Shown in pieces: positions 1 to 12,117 of a stretch of DNA of 64,000 nt. Source of the DNA: Penicillium oxalicum. Lineage: Eukaryota > Ascomycota > Eurotiomycetes > Eurotiales > Aspergillaceae. Numbering within the stretch: position 1 is the stretch's first letter; the number at the start of each line of letters is the position of its first letter. The DNA is taken from contig NC_064653.1 of the NCBI RefSeq assembly GCF_001723175.1, positions 3,038,001 through 3,102,000 of the forward strand. Reading direction: 5' to 3'. The notes beneath the pieces are model-generated. The model was not told where the DNA came from and did no database searches. It saw only the letters and a list, made by a program, of their open reading frames with translations. A program made the position numbers and the translations under genes.

Positions 1-819
1 CACATGGCTGATGTCCGTCTTGAACATTCCTCGGAGACTTGCGACTGATGATGTCATTTTCGCGCATGGCGCAGATGAGCATTTGATTTCTCAGGATTCG
101 GGGGACAACTTGACTTGACATCTTGGCCACGATCGTCTCCAGCCGCCTTGCCCAGACTTTGTTGAAGTCTTGACCGACACGCGCCCAGATTGCCGAGAAT
201 GCCAATTTCGCGACCGAACCTTATATTCAAAATCAATATGGAGACGTAGCAAGGTGATCGCCCTTGGCATAAAAAGCAAGCTTTTTTTGGATATAAGTTA
301 ATTGGAGAAAGCAGAACAGATTGCGAGTTGCAATATGTGTTTGGATCAATTGTGGCGCATGATGAGTTCAGAGCCAGCGGCAATCGGGAAACCGCTTGTC
401 GAGAGGATATTCCAGAGAGCCGAATGTGATATTCGCAGTAGTAGGTTTTCATATGAACATCATCTCAGGGCTGTGTGACATTGCTAAAGTGAGGGCAACC
501 ACCAACCAGTTTGTCCATCTCTATAACTCGTGCTCCTCCACAGGCCTGACCAATCAAGCCGTTCCACGGTGACACGGAGAGGAATCAAATCCTTCATTTG
601 ACGCTAATGCAGGGGAAATAGCACTTCAAACTTTGCCAGCCAGACTACGGCCGGTGCCTAGTCCTACTTCTAGTGCCGAGTTATCCTAGATTTTGGTCGT
701 TTGACGATCATGTAGCGTAATCCGAGGAGATTGAGTCGTGGACTAAACCACGACATCCAAAAAGCCAAACCAAAAGTGTTCTCTGAGGCCACTGGTATCA
801 CCATGGAAATGCCCTTATC

Positions 820-845
820 TTTTTTTTTTTTTTTTTTTTTTTTTT
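820..845 (+). repeat. Poly-T tract of 26 bases
   Basis: An uninterrupted run of 26 T residues lies in otherwise unique intergenic DNA. On the minus strand it reads as poly-A, so it could mark the 3' end of an old retroposed copy, but no element body or target-site duplication is visible next to it. A nucleosome-excluding poly(dA:dT) tract is the simpler reading. Confidence 0.9.
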
Positions 846-1711
846 CATCAGATCATCTGTGTGTCAACCGCTGTGCGACCGATGGCAAATCTCACCCACC
901 AAAGGAAAGATTGGGTGGACTCAGGGGCTGTTTGGTCACACACAGGAACTCTGGTCAACGGTATTGATTGGCTGACTCGGTCCATCAGCGGGGCAATAGT
1001 CCTCCGAAACAAGGAAAGCTTCCAGGGCCAGGAAGGTTCTTGGGCTCTGAGAAGCACCCGAAATGGGGCCCAGGTGGGGATCAACAGTAATTTGGGTCTG
1101 GATCACGGTCCTTGAGACCAATGAACGTGCGGGTTCTTCCTCTACCCCTGGCATATCCTCTCCATTAGCGAACGCTTGTCCATTGCATGATGATTGAGAT
1201 CCTGTGAGTCCCGTCTGCGTAATGAGAAAAACGGCCGCTCTTCCCGGGTCTCAGCAGCATAGAGACGTGTACTCCAGTGATGTGCAATGGATCCACGGAC
1301 ACGGCCTGCCTGATGATGCGTCATGAGCAGCCATGCATCATTCGAGGGATGTTCACCTGATTCTAGGTGATTAATGAGAAAGAAGAAGAAAAATACATGG
1401 TATATGACTGCCTGATGGCATTCTCATAGGATAAGAAACCAGCGCAGCTCTTACTGTAATCCCCAAGCTCAGATGACTTGAACGATGTTTATTTAATAAT
1501 GAGCACTAATATGGATTCCTCCTCTCCACATCGATTATTTCGAGGGAGGGCCGTGGTCTGCCGCGAGTCCGGCCAAATTCATCTGCCTGAGTGGTCTTCA
1601 TCATTTGTGACTAGGCTCTGCCGTATCGGCAGGAACCAGGTTACTGGAATGGGCAATTTCTTTCTTTCCTTTTATTACTTTTTTTTTGATAGGATTTGTT
1701 TTATTTAGATT

Positions 1712-1985
1712 TTGCCCCCCTTTAGTCTCGACCTCACAAGGTCAGCTCCACTTCGACTGACCCGCCTTCCCCTGCTTCCCGCCCTCTCTCCTCTTCCTGC
1801 TCCAGTCTTTCCTTTTCATCTTTTCCCATCCCCCCTTCTCCTTCCCTCGCTGAATCTCACATCGTCATTCCTTTGGTGTGTGAGTGAATTTAAGCAGCGG
1901 TGCCATCTGGTCACACTTATTCCTCCCTTTCCTGCCCACACTCGTCAAATCGTGACACCCTCGCTTTCGAGCACTTCCACCCACA
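1712..1985 (+). promoter_or_regulatory. Pyrimidine-rich core promoter and leader of the GH72 gene
   Basis: About 270 bases with long C/T runs lead directly to the ATG at 1986. CT-rich blocks just upstream of transcription starts are a known trait of strongly expressed genes in filamentous fungi. The context fits, because GH72 enzymes are abundant wall proteins. No TATA box was assigned. Function is inferred from composition and position only. Confidence 0.5.
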
Positions 1986-3605
1986 ATGAAGTTCTCCGCT
2001 CTTGCCGGCCTGTCCCTCGTGGGCGCGGCCCTGGCTGCTGACCTGCCCACCATTGAGATTAAGGGCAAGAAGTTTTTCTACTCCAACAACGGCACCGAGT
2101 TCTTCATCCGCGGAGTGGCTTACCAAGCCGACTACTCAAGCTCCTCCTCAGGAGGCAACTCCAGCTCCAGCGTCAAATACGTGGACCCTCTCGCCAATCT
2201 GGAAACCTGCAAGCGTGACATTCCCTACTTGACTGCTCTTCGTACCAACGTTGTCCGCACCTACGCCGTCGACCCGGACGCTTCCCACGATGAGTGCATG
2301 TCCGCGCTGGCCGATGCGGGCATCTATGTCATCTCGGATCTGTCCTCCCCCTCCGAGTCGATCGTGTCCGACGACCCCAAGTGGGACGCCGATTTGTTCA
2401 CCCGCTACTCCAAGGTCATTGATGCCTTTGCCAAGTATGACAACGTGATTGGTTTCTTTGCCGGTAACGAAGTCGCCAATGAGGTCAACAACACCGCTTC
2501 CATGGCATATGTCAAGGCCGCTGTCCGCGACATGAAGACCTACATCAAGCAGAAGAACTACCGCCAATCGCTCGCCATCGGTTACGCTACCGATGACGAC
2601 GCAACCGTCCGTGAGCAGATCACCAACTACTTGGTCTGCGACACCAGCGATGATTCCATCGACTTCTTCGGTTACAACATCTACGAGTGGTGCGGTGACT
2701 CCAGCTACTCCACCTCTGGCTACAAGGACCGTACCGAGGAATTCAAAGACTACCCCGTTCCCGCTTTCTTCTCCGAGTACGGCTGCAACCAGCCTTCTCC
2801 CCGCAAATTCACCGATGTCCCCGTCCTTTACGGTCCTCAGATGAATGATGTCTGGTCTGGTGGTATTGTGTACATGTACTTCGAGACGGACAACCACTAC
2901 GGTCTCGTCTCGGCTGATGGCGACAAGATCAAGACTCTTCAGGATTACTCTTACCTCTCCGGCCAGATGAAGTCGGCTACCCCTACCGGAGTCAACAGCG
3001 CCAAGTACGCCGTCACCACCACCGTTGGTCGTAGCTGCCCCACCGTTGATGCCACCTACTGGTTGGCTGCCAGCGATCTGCCTCCCTCGCCCAACGCCGA
3101 TCTGTGCGAGTGCATGTACAACGAGCTTGAGTGCGTGCCCGTGGATGACATCTCCACCAAGCAGATGACCAACACGTTCAACTTCCTTGGTGGTATCAAG
3201 GGTGTCATGGACGGTGTTTCTCACAATGCGACCACTGGTAAGTACGGTGGTTACTCCATGTGCAACACCAAGCAGCGTCTCGGCTGGGCCATGAACCGCT
3301 ACTACCAGAAGTTGAACAAGGCTTCCGATGCCTGTGGCTTCAACGGTGCAGCCACCGTGACCAGCACCACCAAGGCCTCCTCCTGCTCTGCTCAGTCCTC
3401 GGCTATGAGCGCCATTGGTACCGCTGGCCGAAACAACGCCAGCGGTGGTCTGGCCGCCTCTGGCACTGCCACCGGCACCTCTTCTACTTCCAAGGGCGCT
3501 GGCGCATCACTTTCGGAACCCCGTGCTGTCTTTGTTGGTTCATGGCAGACTGGTGCCTATGCCGTTGCCGCGGTTGCCTCTGGACTGTTCATGATCATGC
3601 TGTAA
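1986..3605 (+). CDS. GH72 beta-1,3-glucanosyltransferase with X8 domain, GPI-anchored (Gel4/Gas1 type)
   Basis: This single-exon gene encodes 539 aa. The enzyme cuts a beta-1,3-glucan chain and joins the new reducing end to another chain, which lengthens wall glucan outside the plasma membrane. Residues 1-18 form a signal peptide ending in ALA-A. The GH72 catalytic domain covers about residues 22-335. Its acid/base is Glu162 in the motif GNE, and its nucleophile is Glu264 in FSEYG. A cysteine-rich X8/CBM43 module follows at about 350-445 (start near CPTVDATYW). A Ser/Thr/Ala-rich linker and a hydrophobic tail ending IML fit a GPI attachment signal. The X8 module and length match the Gel4/Gas1 subgroup rather than the shorter Gel1/Gel2 types; the paralogue name is inferred. 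All key residues are present. Codon use is strongly biased, which fits high expression. Confidence 0.95.
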   Translation: MKFSALAGLSLVGAALAADLPTIEIKGKKFFYSNNGTEFFIRGVAYQADYSSSSSGGNSSSSVKYVDPLANLETCKRDIPYLTALRTNVVRTYAVDPDASHDECMSALADAGIYVISDLSSPSESIVSDDPKWDADLFTRYSKVIDAFAKYDNVIGFFAGNEVANEVNNTASMAYVKAAVRDMKTYIKQKNYRQSLAIGYATDDDATVREQITNYLVCDTSDDSIDFFGYNIYEWCGDSSYSTSGYKDRTEEFKDYPVPAFFSEYGCNQPSPRKFTDVPVLYGPQMNDVWSGGIVYMYFETDNHYGLVSADGDKIKTLQDYSYLSGQMKSATPTGVNSAKYAVTTTVGRSCPTVDATYWLAASDLPPSPNADLCECMYNELECVPVDDISTKQMTNTFNFLGGIKGVMDGVSHNATTGKYGGYSMCNTKQRLGWAMNRYYQKLNKASDACGFNGAATVTSTTKASSCSAQSSAMSAIGTAGRNNASGGLAASGTATGTSSTSKGAGASLSEPRAVFVGSWQTGAYAVAAVASGLFMIML

Positions 3606-4157
3606 AGCTCCTATCGTGGTCGAGTTGGATTTGGAGGAGTGTGTTCTCCATTTGTTTTCTTTTTTTCTTCCTTGAAGGGGGTAGTGTGTCGTGTGATGGA
3701 CCGACCACTGTCCTTTTTTCCCCCTTTCGTGTGTTATAGATTCAGCATTCCCACTTTTTTTTAGCGCACGTTTGCCTTGCTGTCAATGGACCCTCTTACC
3801 AATTGTACTTACTCAACATTGACCAAACATCTGTGACGGTTTCATCAATATTGCTCTGTAAATGTTTGTAAAAGGAATGCCAATAGGACGTGCGGCGAGA
3901 GTTGCTAGATGGTGATTAGCGTTATTTCGGAGTGTCCTCGCACAATATCACCAAGGATCTGTTGCTGCGTCCTCGAAGGCGCCGTTTTCGACACTTTATC
4001 ACCATCGCGCATAGCGATAAAAGCGAGAGAGCCTGGCGCCGCGCGTTTCGCTTCGCCTTACTTCCGACTCTACAATAAGTTGTGTCCTCACACTCTCCAT
4101 TTTCAGCTCTCAGTCGAGCTTACCTAATTCACCCGAGTCTATTTTTCCTCTTCCAAT
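3606..4157. other. Intergenic: 3' flank of GH72 gene and tail of MFS relic
   Basis: This stretch is T-rich just after the GH72 stop (3650-3770), as expected of a 3' UTR and polyadenylation zone. No open frame with recognisable content is present. The MFS relic on the minus strand ends at 4158. Confidence 0.6.
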
Positions 4158-5959
4158 TTAATCTACCAACTTCTCACCCTCCTCACTGGACGCAAGACTG
4201 GAGAATTGAATTTCCCGAATCGCATGCCCCTTCCACATCAAGAGCATGATGAAGAAAAACGAAAACACGGCAAAGAATGCCATCATCCCGTATACCCAGC
4301 CCACGCCGACAGCCTCTACCCACGGATTAATATAAAAGCTAATCGTCAGCCGTACACGATGCGATACGCACCGATCACGATCCCCGCTTCGCCAGGGTAC
4401 TTGGTAAAACATTCCACGACGTAATTCACCGTGACGGGCACGCTGGCGAGAGAACCAATAGTCACGATGAAGACGGCCAATGCAAGTACCGTGTAATGCA
4501 GGTGATACTGCAGCGCAGCTCCGAAGATGCCCAGCCCGATTGGGTTGAGGATGAGACTCGGTAACCAGAGAACGTGGAGACGGTATTCAGGTTTCCAGAC
4601 GCCCTTGTTGAAACGACGTGCCAGGGCAAGTGGGACTCTGTCGTTCAGGGAGTGGCCGAGTAATTGGACGACGACGATGCCGATCCAGGGGAGAAGGTGA
4701 ATGCGGCGTTTTGTTTCAAGGTGAAGCCGTATCCGCCGGCTGCGACGGGCTTTTGAAGCCAGACGGGGGTGAGCGCGTTGACGCCAACGTAGAAGCGAAG
4801 GAGATGAGGGTGAAGAGTCCCATGATGATGGTGACGGGGCAGATACCGATCAGGAAGGGCGTGATGCCGATTCTGGCCTCGTGTGTATGTTACTTTAGCT
4901 GGATGTTCTTTTCTTCCTTTTCTTTTCTGCTTTTCCCCTCTTGGTTTCGGGTGATTTCTTTGCCAGATTCGGGAGCTATGGAGCTTACCGTTTCTTTCCA
5001 CGAGTCAGGCAGTACCACTCTGCGTCCAAAGAAGAAAGTCGCCAGTCGGTTTTTCGTGTGAAAGAGAGCGGGATCTGCGGATTTCTATCGAGATTCTCGC
5101 GGTCGAATCCCGTCTTCTCGAGGCACAGAAAGCAGCAAATCAAAGTGAATCCTAGTAGACCGACCGTCCACCAGAACTCGACTGGGAAAAAAGCACTCGC
5201 GGAATATGAAGCCTGAAAAAGGTTGGGCCTGCAATTGTCCCGAACAGGAAGGCCATGTGCAACGCAGTAAAAGCCCGTCCACGCTGATGCAAAAAGAACA
5301 AATCGGTGACCACGCGTGGCCCCAGGACAGTTGGTACAGCTCCGAAAAACCCGGTGAATAATCGAGAGATGATGAAGGGCACATATCCATCTGGATGGGT
5401 CATCACCGCGCCCCAGACCTGGCCGATCAATGTGAACAATGTGCACCAGAAGATGACCGAGCTGCGGCCGAAATGATGCGCAAGAGGCGCAAAGAAAAAT
5501 GGTCCTCCAGCCATACCTGCCAGGGCAGCAGAATTCTGTCATGAGGGCCATTAGCACCTTTACCACTTGACTACTGTTAATACTCTGTGACACGCACGGA
5601 CATACCGCGTAGGATTCTTGCAACTTTGTCTTATGGTACAGCTCCGCCTGGTCCTCCAGGTTCAATTGCGCAGACAGCGACGCGACCGCGCCCGAAAAAG
5701 AAGCCAAGCATAGGACTCCGAGAATGATATACTTTCGCCGCAGGGGCCAATTCTAGTAATCCAGCGATAGATCAGCCCCTCGTGTGGGTGAGCATGGTCG
5801 CGGCGCTTATTGCACCCACTTCATGCAAGCACCAGGATTACTTACCAGGGGGTCGCGCGGGTGATCACTCGGTCTCGGGATCAAGACAAGATGGGCATCT
5901 GGTAAGGCGGCCTCCGCCAGTGTACCCTCCATGTTGTGAGCCTCTTTGGCAGTTGCCAT
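4158..5959 (-). pseudogene. Decayed MFS transporter (HOL1/polyamine-transporter-like)
   Basis: Pieces of one major facilitator protein run along the minus strand, but no single frame carries them. The N-terminus starts at 5959 (MATAKEAHNMEG). An intron-like break follows, then NWPLRRKYIILGV and, after a second intron (donor near 5609, acceptor near 5537), MAGGPFFFAPLAHHFGRSSV and the GTIAGPTF segment. From there the frame must shift at about 5217-5221 (T run on the minus strand), 5203, 5050-5054, 4791-4800, 4688-4691 and 4345-4355 to recover the expected segments, including FFFGRRVVLPDSWKET, FYVGVNALTPVW, LGHSLNDRVPLA and ISFYINPWVEAVGVGW. The C-terminus ends in EEGEKLVD at 4158. Several breaks fall in short homopolymers, as with indel decay. 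With about six breaks, no functional carrier can be made. The original substrate is unknown; the layout resembles fungal HOL1-like carriers. Confidence 0.8.
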
Positions 5960-7298
5960 GGCGGTGTGGGAGAAGAAGAGTCGGTCGATCGCTATCTTGT
6001 TGGCTCCGGGTGAGATTCGAGGAGGGGAGAATCTCCTGAATCGTCGTTCGAGCGGGCTGTCTTCCTACGGGTCACAATTGCAATGGAATGCGATTGGGTA
6101 GCTTTGACAAGAGAGAGAGAGTCCGAATTGAACCAGCTTGTATATGCACAGAAGGTGCTTGTTTCTAGAAGACTACTAACCTAACTCAGGCCCACTCATG
6201 ACAGATTTCCCCTTTCTGTCCCATTTTGAATGATGACGCGTCACCCGACTCGTGAAACGCGCACAGTCGAGAGAGGTCATGGAATGAAGGTTATTCTTAT
6301 TGCAGATGTCACAAAGGGACCATTCAAAGACCCAACTGGGCATTGAGCGTCCTGTGAGAATTATACCTAGCAGATCGAGGCTAGATTCAGGGGCATCAAT
6401 ACCAGGATAAAATGGTGGAAGCTGGGAGGCGTGCGAGAATTTACAGCAGCTGCCGCGTGAAAAGCTCATCTGGGTCCGAATGACACGGACGACCTGGACG
6501 GGTCTGCCAGGACGTTACAGCGATAGTCTACTTATCGGTGAGAAGAGTCGAAGAGCCCTGATCTCTTGTGTTTATTTGCATTGAGTCAGAAATTAGAGCC
6601 ACTGGTAAAGATTGATTACGAAGATCGTGGGGTTGGGCATGGACGAAAATTTAAAATAAAAAATAAAAAAATCAAGCGTTTGAATTGGAGTACTTCGGCG
6701 ATGATCAAGTCACCGCCGAGGTAGCGGGAGAACCTGATAAGATCAGGTACAGCACAGTGGATAGAGGTTAATTCTGTGGATGTCAGGACCTGTGAATAGG
6801 CGAGATCTTCACAAGCCAGCGTTGAGTAATATACCTGCTCATCCATCCAGACTTACTTACCTGTTCAGGTACTACTGGTACATTCTTTCTTCCCTGGGTG
6901 TTTGTTGACTTCCTCCACGCTTACAGTCGAGTCGGGTGGCAATTACCGGCCGGCGGGTCGCTACATACTACTTACCTGTTGCCAGTACATTTGTAGAGAT
7001 GAAAGCTCTTATAAGGGTTGTATTCACCCCGGGTAAGAAGAAGAAATAGAATGAAGCAACTGTCACACTTCCGACTTGCGACTTTGCTTTCTGTGGGTAT
7101 TCTGGACCAGCTCGGTGAGACTAATCCTTCCAATTCGGCATCCTGGGTTTTCGCCGAGGCAAAGACATTACAAAATTGCGAGGATGGCACCGTAATCCAA
7201 GACAGGAATATTGTTCTGGAATCTTGTACACCTGAGTGTCTTTCCCATCTTTTTCCCGACATTTCTTACAATCTGATTGAATTTTTCCCCCTTTTAAC
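5960..7298. other. Intergenic region between MFS relic and intact MFS gene
   Basis: The two genes diverge, so this interval would have held both promoters. I see no supported open frame. A short GA repeat lies at about 6110-6120, and small A/T-rich blocks near 6650-6670. No tRNA or repeat element was recognised. Confidence 0.6.
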
Positions 7299-9110
7299 AT
7301 GGCTGATAGATCAGATCCCGGTTTCCAAAGGCCTTCGACACTAAATCTCCAATCAACGCCTGCGTCAGAAGGGGACGATGTGATAGACTCGAAGCCACAG
7401 CCGCAAAGTGGCTGCACTCTCCCCTTATGGCGCAAATCTCTCATCTTATTTGTGGTCAGCTGGATGACATTGGCTGTGACGTTTTCCAGCACATCATTGT
7501 TAACTGCCATTCCCGAGATTGCCACCGACTTTATGACTACGACCGAAAGGCTAAATATCGTCAACGCGGGTGTTTTGATCGCAATGGGGTTTTCGTCTTT
7601 CCTCTGGGGTCCGATTTCAGACATAATTGGCCGTCGCAATGCCTACAATGCCGCCACATTCGTGCTATGCGTGTGTTCGATAGGCGCTGCATTATCTGTC
7701 AACCTCCATATGTTCATTGCCATGCGCGTGCTTTGCGGTCTTACAGGAACCTTCTTCATGGTTGCCGGTCAGACGATCATCGCGGATATTTTTGAGCCAG
7801 TACGTATCGTTCGACTTTCGGCCAGTGATGCGGGATCTTAAGCAAGCTTGCTGATCGTGAGAAATTTTTCAAGACCGTGCGTGGAACAGCTGTAGGGGTC
7901 ATGATGGCTGGTTCTGTGAGCGGCCCTGCAATTGGTAGGCATGGCTGGATCAGTTTCTTGATGTGTTTTGATTTTGATATTGACTCGTTCCTCCAGGACC
8001 ATGTGTCGGTGGGGTGATTGTGACTTTTGCGCAGTGGCGGGTCATCTACTGGCTTCAGTTTGGTATGACTGCATTTGGACTCGTATTGTCCTTCATTTTC
8101 ATTCCCGATATTGCAAAGCCTCGCCTGCTGCTTGTCGAGAAAGGGTCCTTCCACTTTTCCTCGTATCTTCATCTGATGAATCCCTTGCGGATTTTTCGTC
8201 CGTTTATCTATCCAAATGTCCTTCTTTGCGTGAGTTTGATAAAGACCCTACGTGACGTCGATGTTCTCTTGGCTGACACGCAACTGTCGCGGGCTTGCAT
8301 TGTACAGCATCTTACATGCGGCTTGCTTGCAACATTCCAATACGCTCTGCTCACGTCTGCTCGCTTCATCTTCAATCCACACTTCCACTTGAGTACACCT
8401 CTTGTCAGTGGACTGTTCTATCTCTCTCCTGGAGTCGGATTCCTCCTTGGAAGTATCGTTGGGGGCAGGTTGTCAGATCGTGCCGTCAAGAAATGGATCC
8501 AAAAACGCAACGGCATACGACTTCCTCAGGATAGACTCAACAGTGGTCTGATCACCCTAATTGCTGTGCTTCCCATTTCCACTTTGATTTATGCCTGGTC
8601 ATTACAACAAGAGGTGGGTGGTATGGCTGTGCCCATTCTCAGTGCTTTCACTGCCGGTGTGGGTTTGCTGGGCACGTTCAATGGACTCAACACCTATTCG
8701 GCTGGTAAGTGTCCTCGCGTTCGCCTGCAATTTTGTCTTGAAAACAAATAACTTAACAATCACTTTGTATACTTAGAGGTCATGCCAAATTTGCGATTTG
8801 AAGTGATCAGTGGCAAGTACGTGGTTCAATACGCTTTTGCGGCAGCTGCCTCGGCCTCGGTGGAGCCATCCATTGACTCGATCGGAGTTGGCTGGACCTT
8901 TACCATTTGTAAGCCCAAAACAGTCAACTTGGGAATCTAAGGCGACAGACAACTGATGGTTCTGCAGATGTCTTTCTCACCTTAGTTGGTGGATTCTGCG
9001 TGTTAGCCATCACGCAATGGGGCGCTGGAATGCAGCGTTGGGTGGAAACGAGATTCGATATTGATGCGAAGCCCTCGCCTGTCAAGGAGGCTGTGACGTT
9101 GGACGTGTAG
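7299..9110 (+). CDS. MFS transporter, DHA1-like drug/metabolite exporter family
   Basis: Six exons (7299-7799, 7862-7934, 7997-8229, 8308-8704, 8777-8908, 8968-9110) join in frame to give 492 aa; all junctions obey GT..AG. The protein is a 12-helix major facilitator. A polar N-terminus of about 45 residues is followed by the first helix (SLILFVVSWMTLAVTF). The family motif A region reads GPISDIIGRRNAYN. The second half begins near HLTCGLLATFQYALLTSARF and carries a matching GGRLSDRAVKKW loop. This pattern fits the DHA1 proton-antiporter group, which exports drugs or small metabolites at the plasma membrane; the substrate cannot be read from sequence. The next gene downstream on the same strand is a Zn2Cys6 regulator, a common pairing in fungi. 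Unlike its divergent MFS neighbour it has no frame breaks. Confidence 0.88.
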
Positions 9111-9552
9111 CAGCCCAGCATCAGACACTTTAGTTACATATATACACAAAAGCTGTAATGTTTGGAACATAGAAATATAGACCATTTACAAGACCACCAA
9201 GCCTGCGCTGTTGATCGGAATCCCAGATTATCAAGAACATCTCATCGGAAAGATCCTTTTCAACCAATGAAAGAACAATGAAAGATTCCGGTCAGTCATC
9301 TTTTATTCCTTGAATTAATTTTGGCTTGAATATACAGCAGCCTTTCTTCGCTTGCGATTTTTCCCTCCAGTATGTCGATGACGTTCCTGCAAATCTCGAA
9401 TCACTGATTGGCCGAGACATGTGCCGTCTCGGCCTCGGTCACCGAGCTCGGCGAAAGCGGCCGAAATTCAACAATCTGGTGTCCTGCAACACATATTCTC
9501 AACCTCACAATCAGCTCATACATGTCGAAAGAAACGGCAGCAAAATTGCAAT
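9111..9552. other. Intergenic region between MFS and Zn2Cys6 genes
   Basis: This gap carries the 3' flank of the transporter and the promoter of the regulator. Short open frames cross it but have no recognisable content. No regulatory motif was assigned. Confidence 0.5.
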
Positions 9553-12117
9553 ATGACACGATCTGCAGGGCTCAAAAGAACATCGAATTGTGCCGATGTG
9601 GATGGAGAAGATTCTCCTCGACAGAGAAAGAAATTTATTGCGTGTGTGAGCCCTGCTGGACATGAGATCCGCATGCTTTTCGCCCCGCGACTGAAATAGA
9701 AGCCTAACTTGATGAAATCGATAGATGTCAGCGCTGCCACACGCATAAAATCAAGTGCTCGGGAGACCAACCTTGTAGTAAGTGTCGCGCTGTCGGGTGT
9801 GCAGACGAGTGCGCATATGCTTCGCGGGATCGCCAGGTCAGGTCAGAGTAAGCGAGAAGTAAGTCGCATTCCTGAATGGTTCGCGAGGGCAAAGCTCTTT
9901 TCCACCGCACTGAAATGCTCTTTCCAGGCAGGAGGGAAACCCTTCAGGAAAGATTGCTTACTAGCAGAAACAAAAATTAGCTTTCTGGAACAGCTTTTGG
10001 AGGAGAATCGACGATTCAAGGAACAGTCAGTCTCCTCGGCTGGCATCGCCGAGACAGGCGGCCCACCACCAGTAGAAGGGTATGACTTTATGTGATCTCG
10101 TCCACGAGGTCAGCAACATCAAGGTTGATATTTTGAATGTGGTCTTGGTCTAATACTGCGATAGAACTGTATCTCTGCCGACACCTGCTAGTGAGGCGCC
10201 CGATTCAACCAGTCATCGGAACCCTCTCATCGGCGACCGGGCTTGGTTTCATCGTTATGATTCATCCTCACCTCCAATTTACATTGGTGAAGCGGCATGT
10301 TCCGCATTTGCGACTCGCTTCCGTCGATTTCTCACAGGTAATAACACGGCACCGCATATCACACGTACACAGTGGGAGCGCGAAGAGGTCATCGCAGCAG
10401 CAGCCAGTGATGCTAGCGTGCAGTGGCCAAGCTTGCACCATGCGCGGCTGCTCGTTCGTATCGCCATCAACCAGATCGGACATCTGTATCACCTCATGAT
10501 GAGGAAAACAACCTTGGACCAGCTAGAACATATCTACCAAAGTGAGAACTTCGATTCAGTGGTCGAAAAGTGCAAGTTCTTCGCGCTCTTTGCCTTTGGT
10601 CAAGCGTACTCGGTTCGATCTGACCCTACTGCTGGGCCTCGCGTTCCCGGTACCGGCTACTTTGCGCAAGCCATGAGCTTGGTGAATATCCTGCCGGAGC
10701 GAACAAGCCTCACTCACCTTGAGACGTTGCTGTTGCTGGTCAGTGAGACAAGATGAATACCACCGAGAAAGTGGTTTGCTGACAAGATCAGTCGCTCTAT
10801 TCTTATTACCTCAACCGGCGACATTCAGCCTACGTGCTGATTGGAAATGCCATGCGGGTCAGCCTCACAATCGGCATGAATCACAACGTCCCAGAATCTC
10901 AAATCATGGATCCCATCGAACGTCAGCACCGTATAGAACTATGGTGGACAATCTACATCTTCGATCGCATGTGGGGCTCTAAGATGGGCCTTCCTATGCA
11001 AATCCTGGATGAAGATATCCACGTCGATCTCCCTTCCATGGTCACGCCCAGCTGGCGTCATAAGGAAGAGCTCTCTGATCCAGACTACATGAAAGCGAAC
11101 ATCAAACTCGCGCGCATTGTGGGCGAAACAATCACTCGATTATACAGCAGACGCAAATATGAAGAGTCCTTTCTCCAGCGTGTGCAAAAGCTTCTCAAAT
11201 CGCTCAAGGATTGGGTCGATACCTTGCCTGAGAGTCTGCGGCTCAACATGGAGGATCTTGAATCCAGTAAAAAGCCAGTGGTCTCATTGCACATGGCATT
11301 CAATCAATGTGTCATTTTGACGACAAGACCCACGCTGTTGCATCTGCTCATCACTTTGCGGAAAAATAATGGCACCCGGCCTTTAGGCGACAATTTTAGA
11401 GATTTGGTCTCGCAGCCAGTGCTGACTCTCAGTGAAGCCTGCATCCACGCCGCACGACACTCGCATTCGATGATACTCACGCGGTGGATCAACGGAACCT
11501 GCCCGTCCTTTGGCTACTTCCATGCGCACTATCTCTTTTCTTCTGCCTTGATTCTTGCCATGTCGAGTTTTGTACCAATTGGGAATCCCAAGGACATTTC
11601 AGGTTTCGATTCAGCTCTGGATGTGCTCCGATCAATGTCGGAGAATGGCAATCTTGCCGCTGCAGAATTTTACAATAATTTGACGCAAGTGAAGCTATGC
11701 CTGGATGAATACAAGGCGGCAACCCAGTCTCAAAAAACAGGCCACGGGTCTGACATTTCACCCGACGCTGCCTCTGCACATCCTCAAGAAACGACAGCCT
11801 CGAGTCGAAATACAGCACTGGGACTGGCGACGCAATCGACTCCATCAACAAACTTACCGAGGCCCTTCTTTGACGTTTCGGCAGAGTCCGCTGTTCCCAC
11901 GAACTATGACTCCGTATCCGACCAATCTCATCAAGGCTTCGACTCGTATTGCTGGTCGGGCAGCGACAACACCACTGGCTACACAACGCAGATGGCGTTT
12001 TTGGAGCCAACCATGCAGGATTTCTTGGCTCAATCAGACATTGATTTGGGCTCGCTACATCCGGTGGATACATTTCTTAGCGATGCGGAAAATCTATATA
12101 CCTCTCATGGTCTATAG
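9553..12117 (+). CDS. Zn2Cys6 transcription factor with fungal-specific regulatory domain
   Basis: Five exons (9553-9641, 9725-9847, 9948-10079, 10165-10738, 10792-12117) give about 747 aa. The zinc cluster spans the first intron junction and reads ACQRCHTHKIKCSG, then PCSKCRAVGCADEC, which supplies the six zinc-binding cysteines. A short coiled-coil follows (SFLEQLLEENRRFK). The middle region contains DRAWFHRYDSSSPPIYIGEA and then a fungal_trans type block (SAYVLIGNAMRVSLTIGMNH, ELWWTIYIFDRMWGSKMGLP). The C-terminus is polar and acidic, as in activation regions. The protein should bind DNA in the nucleus as a pathway-specific regulator. Its neighbour is the MFS gene 443 bp upstream, a plausible target, but no target is shown by sequence. 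The acceptor of intron 2 (9947) was chosen because it keeps frame; nearby alternatives exist. Confidence 0.88.

Larger units (their letters stand above)
1..1985. other. Gene-free stretch upstream of the GH72 gene
   Basis: I see no gene here that I can support. The open frames are short, lack recognisable domains and do not join through plausible introns. The stretch holds a run of 26 T residues at 820-845. From about 1712 it becomes a strongly pyrimidine-rich (C/T) leader running into the GH72 start codon. The first 480 bases could hold the edge of a gene lying outside the window, but nothing readable was found on either strand. Confidence 0.6.

Noticed and set aside
2148..3224. 358-codon open frame antisense to the GH72 gene
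   Set aside because: It lies wholly within the GH72 coding sequence and has no known motif. Strong codon bias in the sense gene leaves few stop codons on the other strand.
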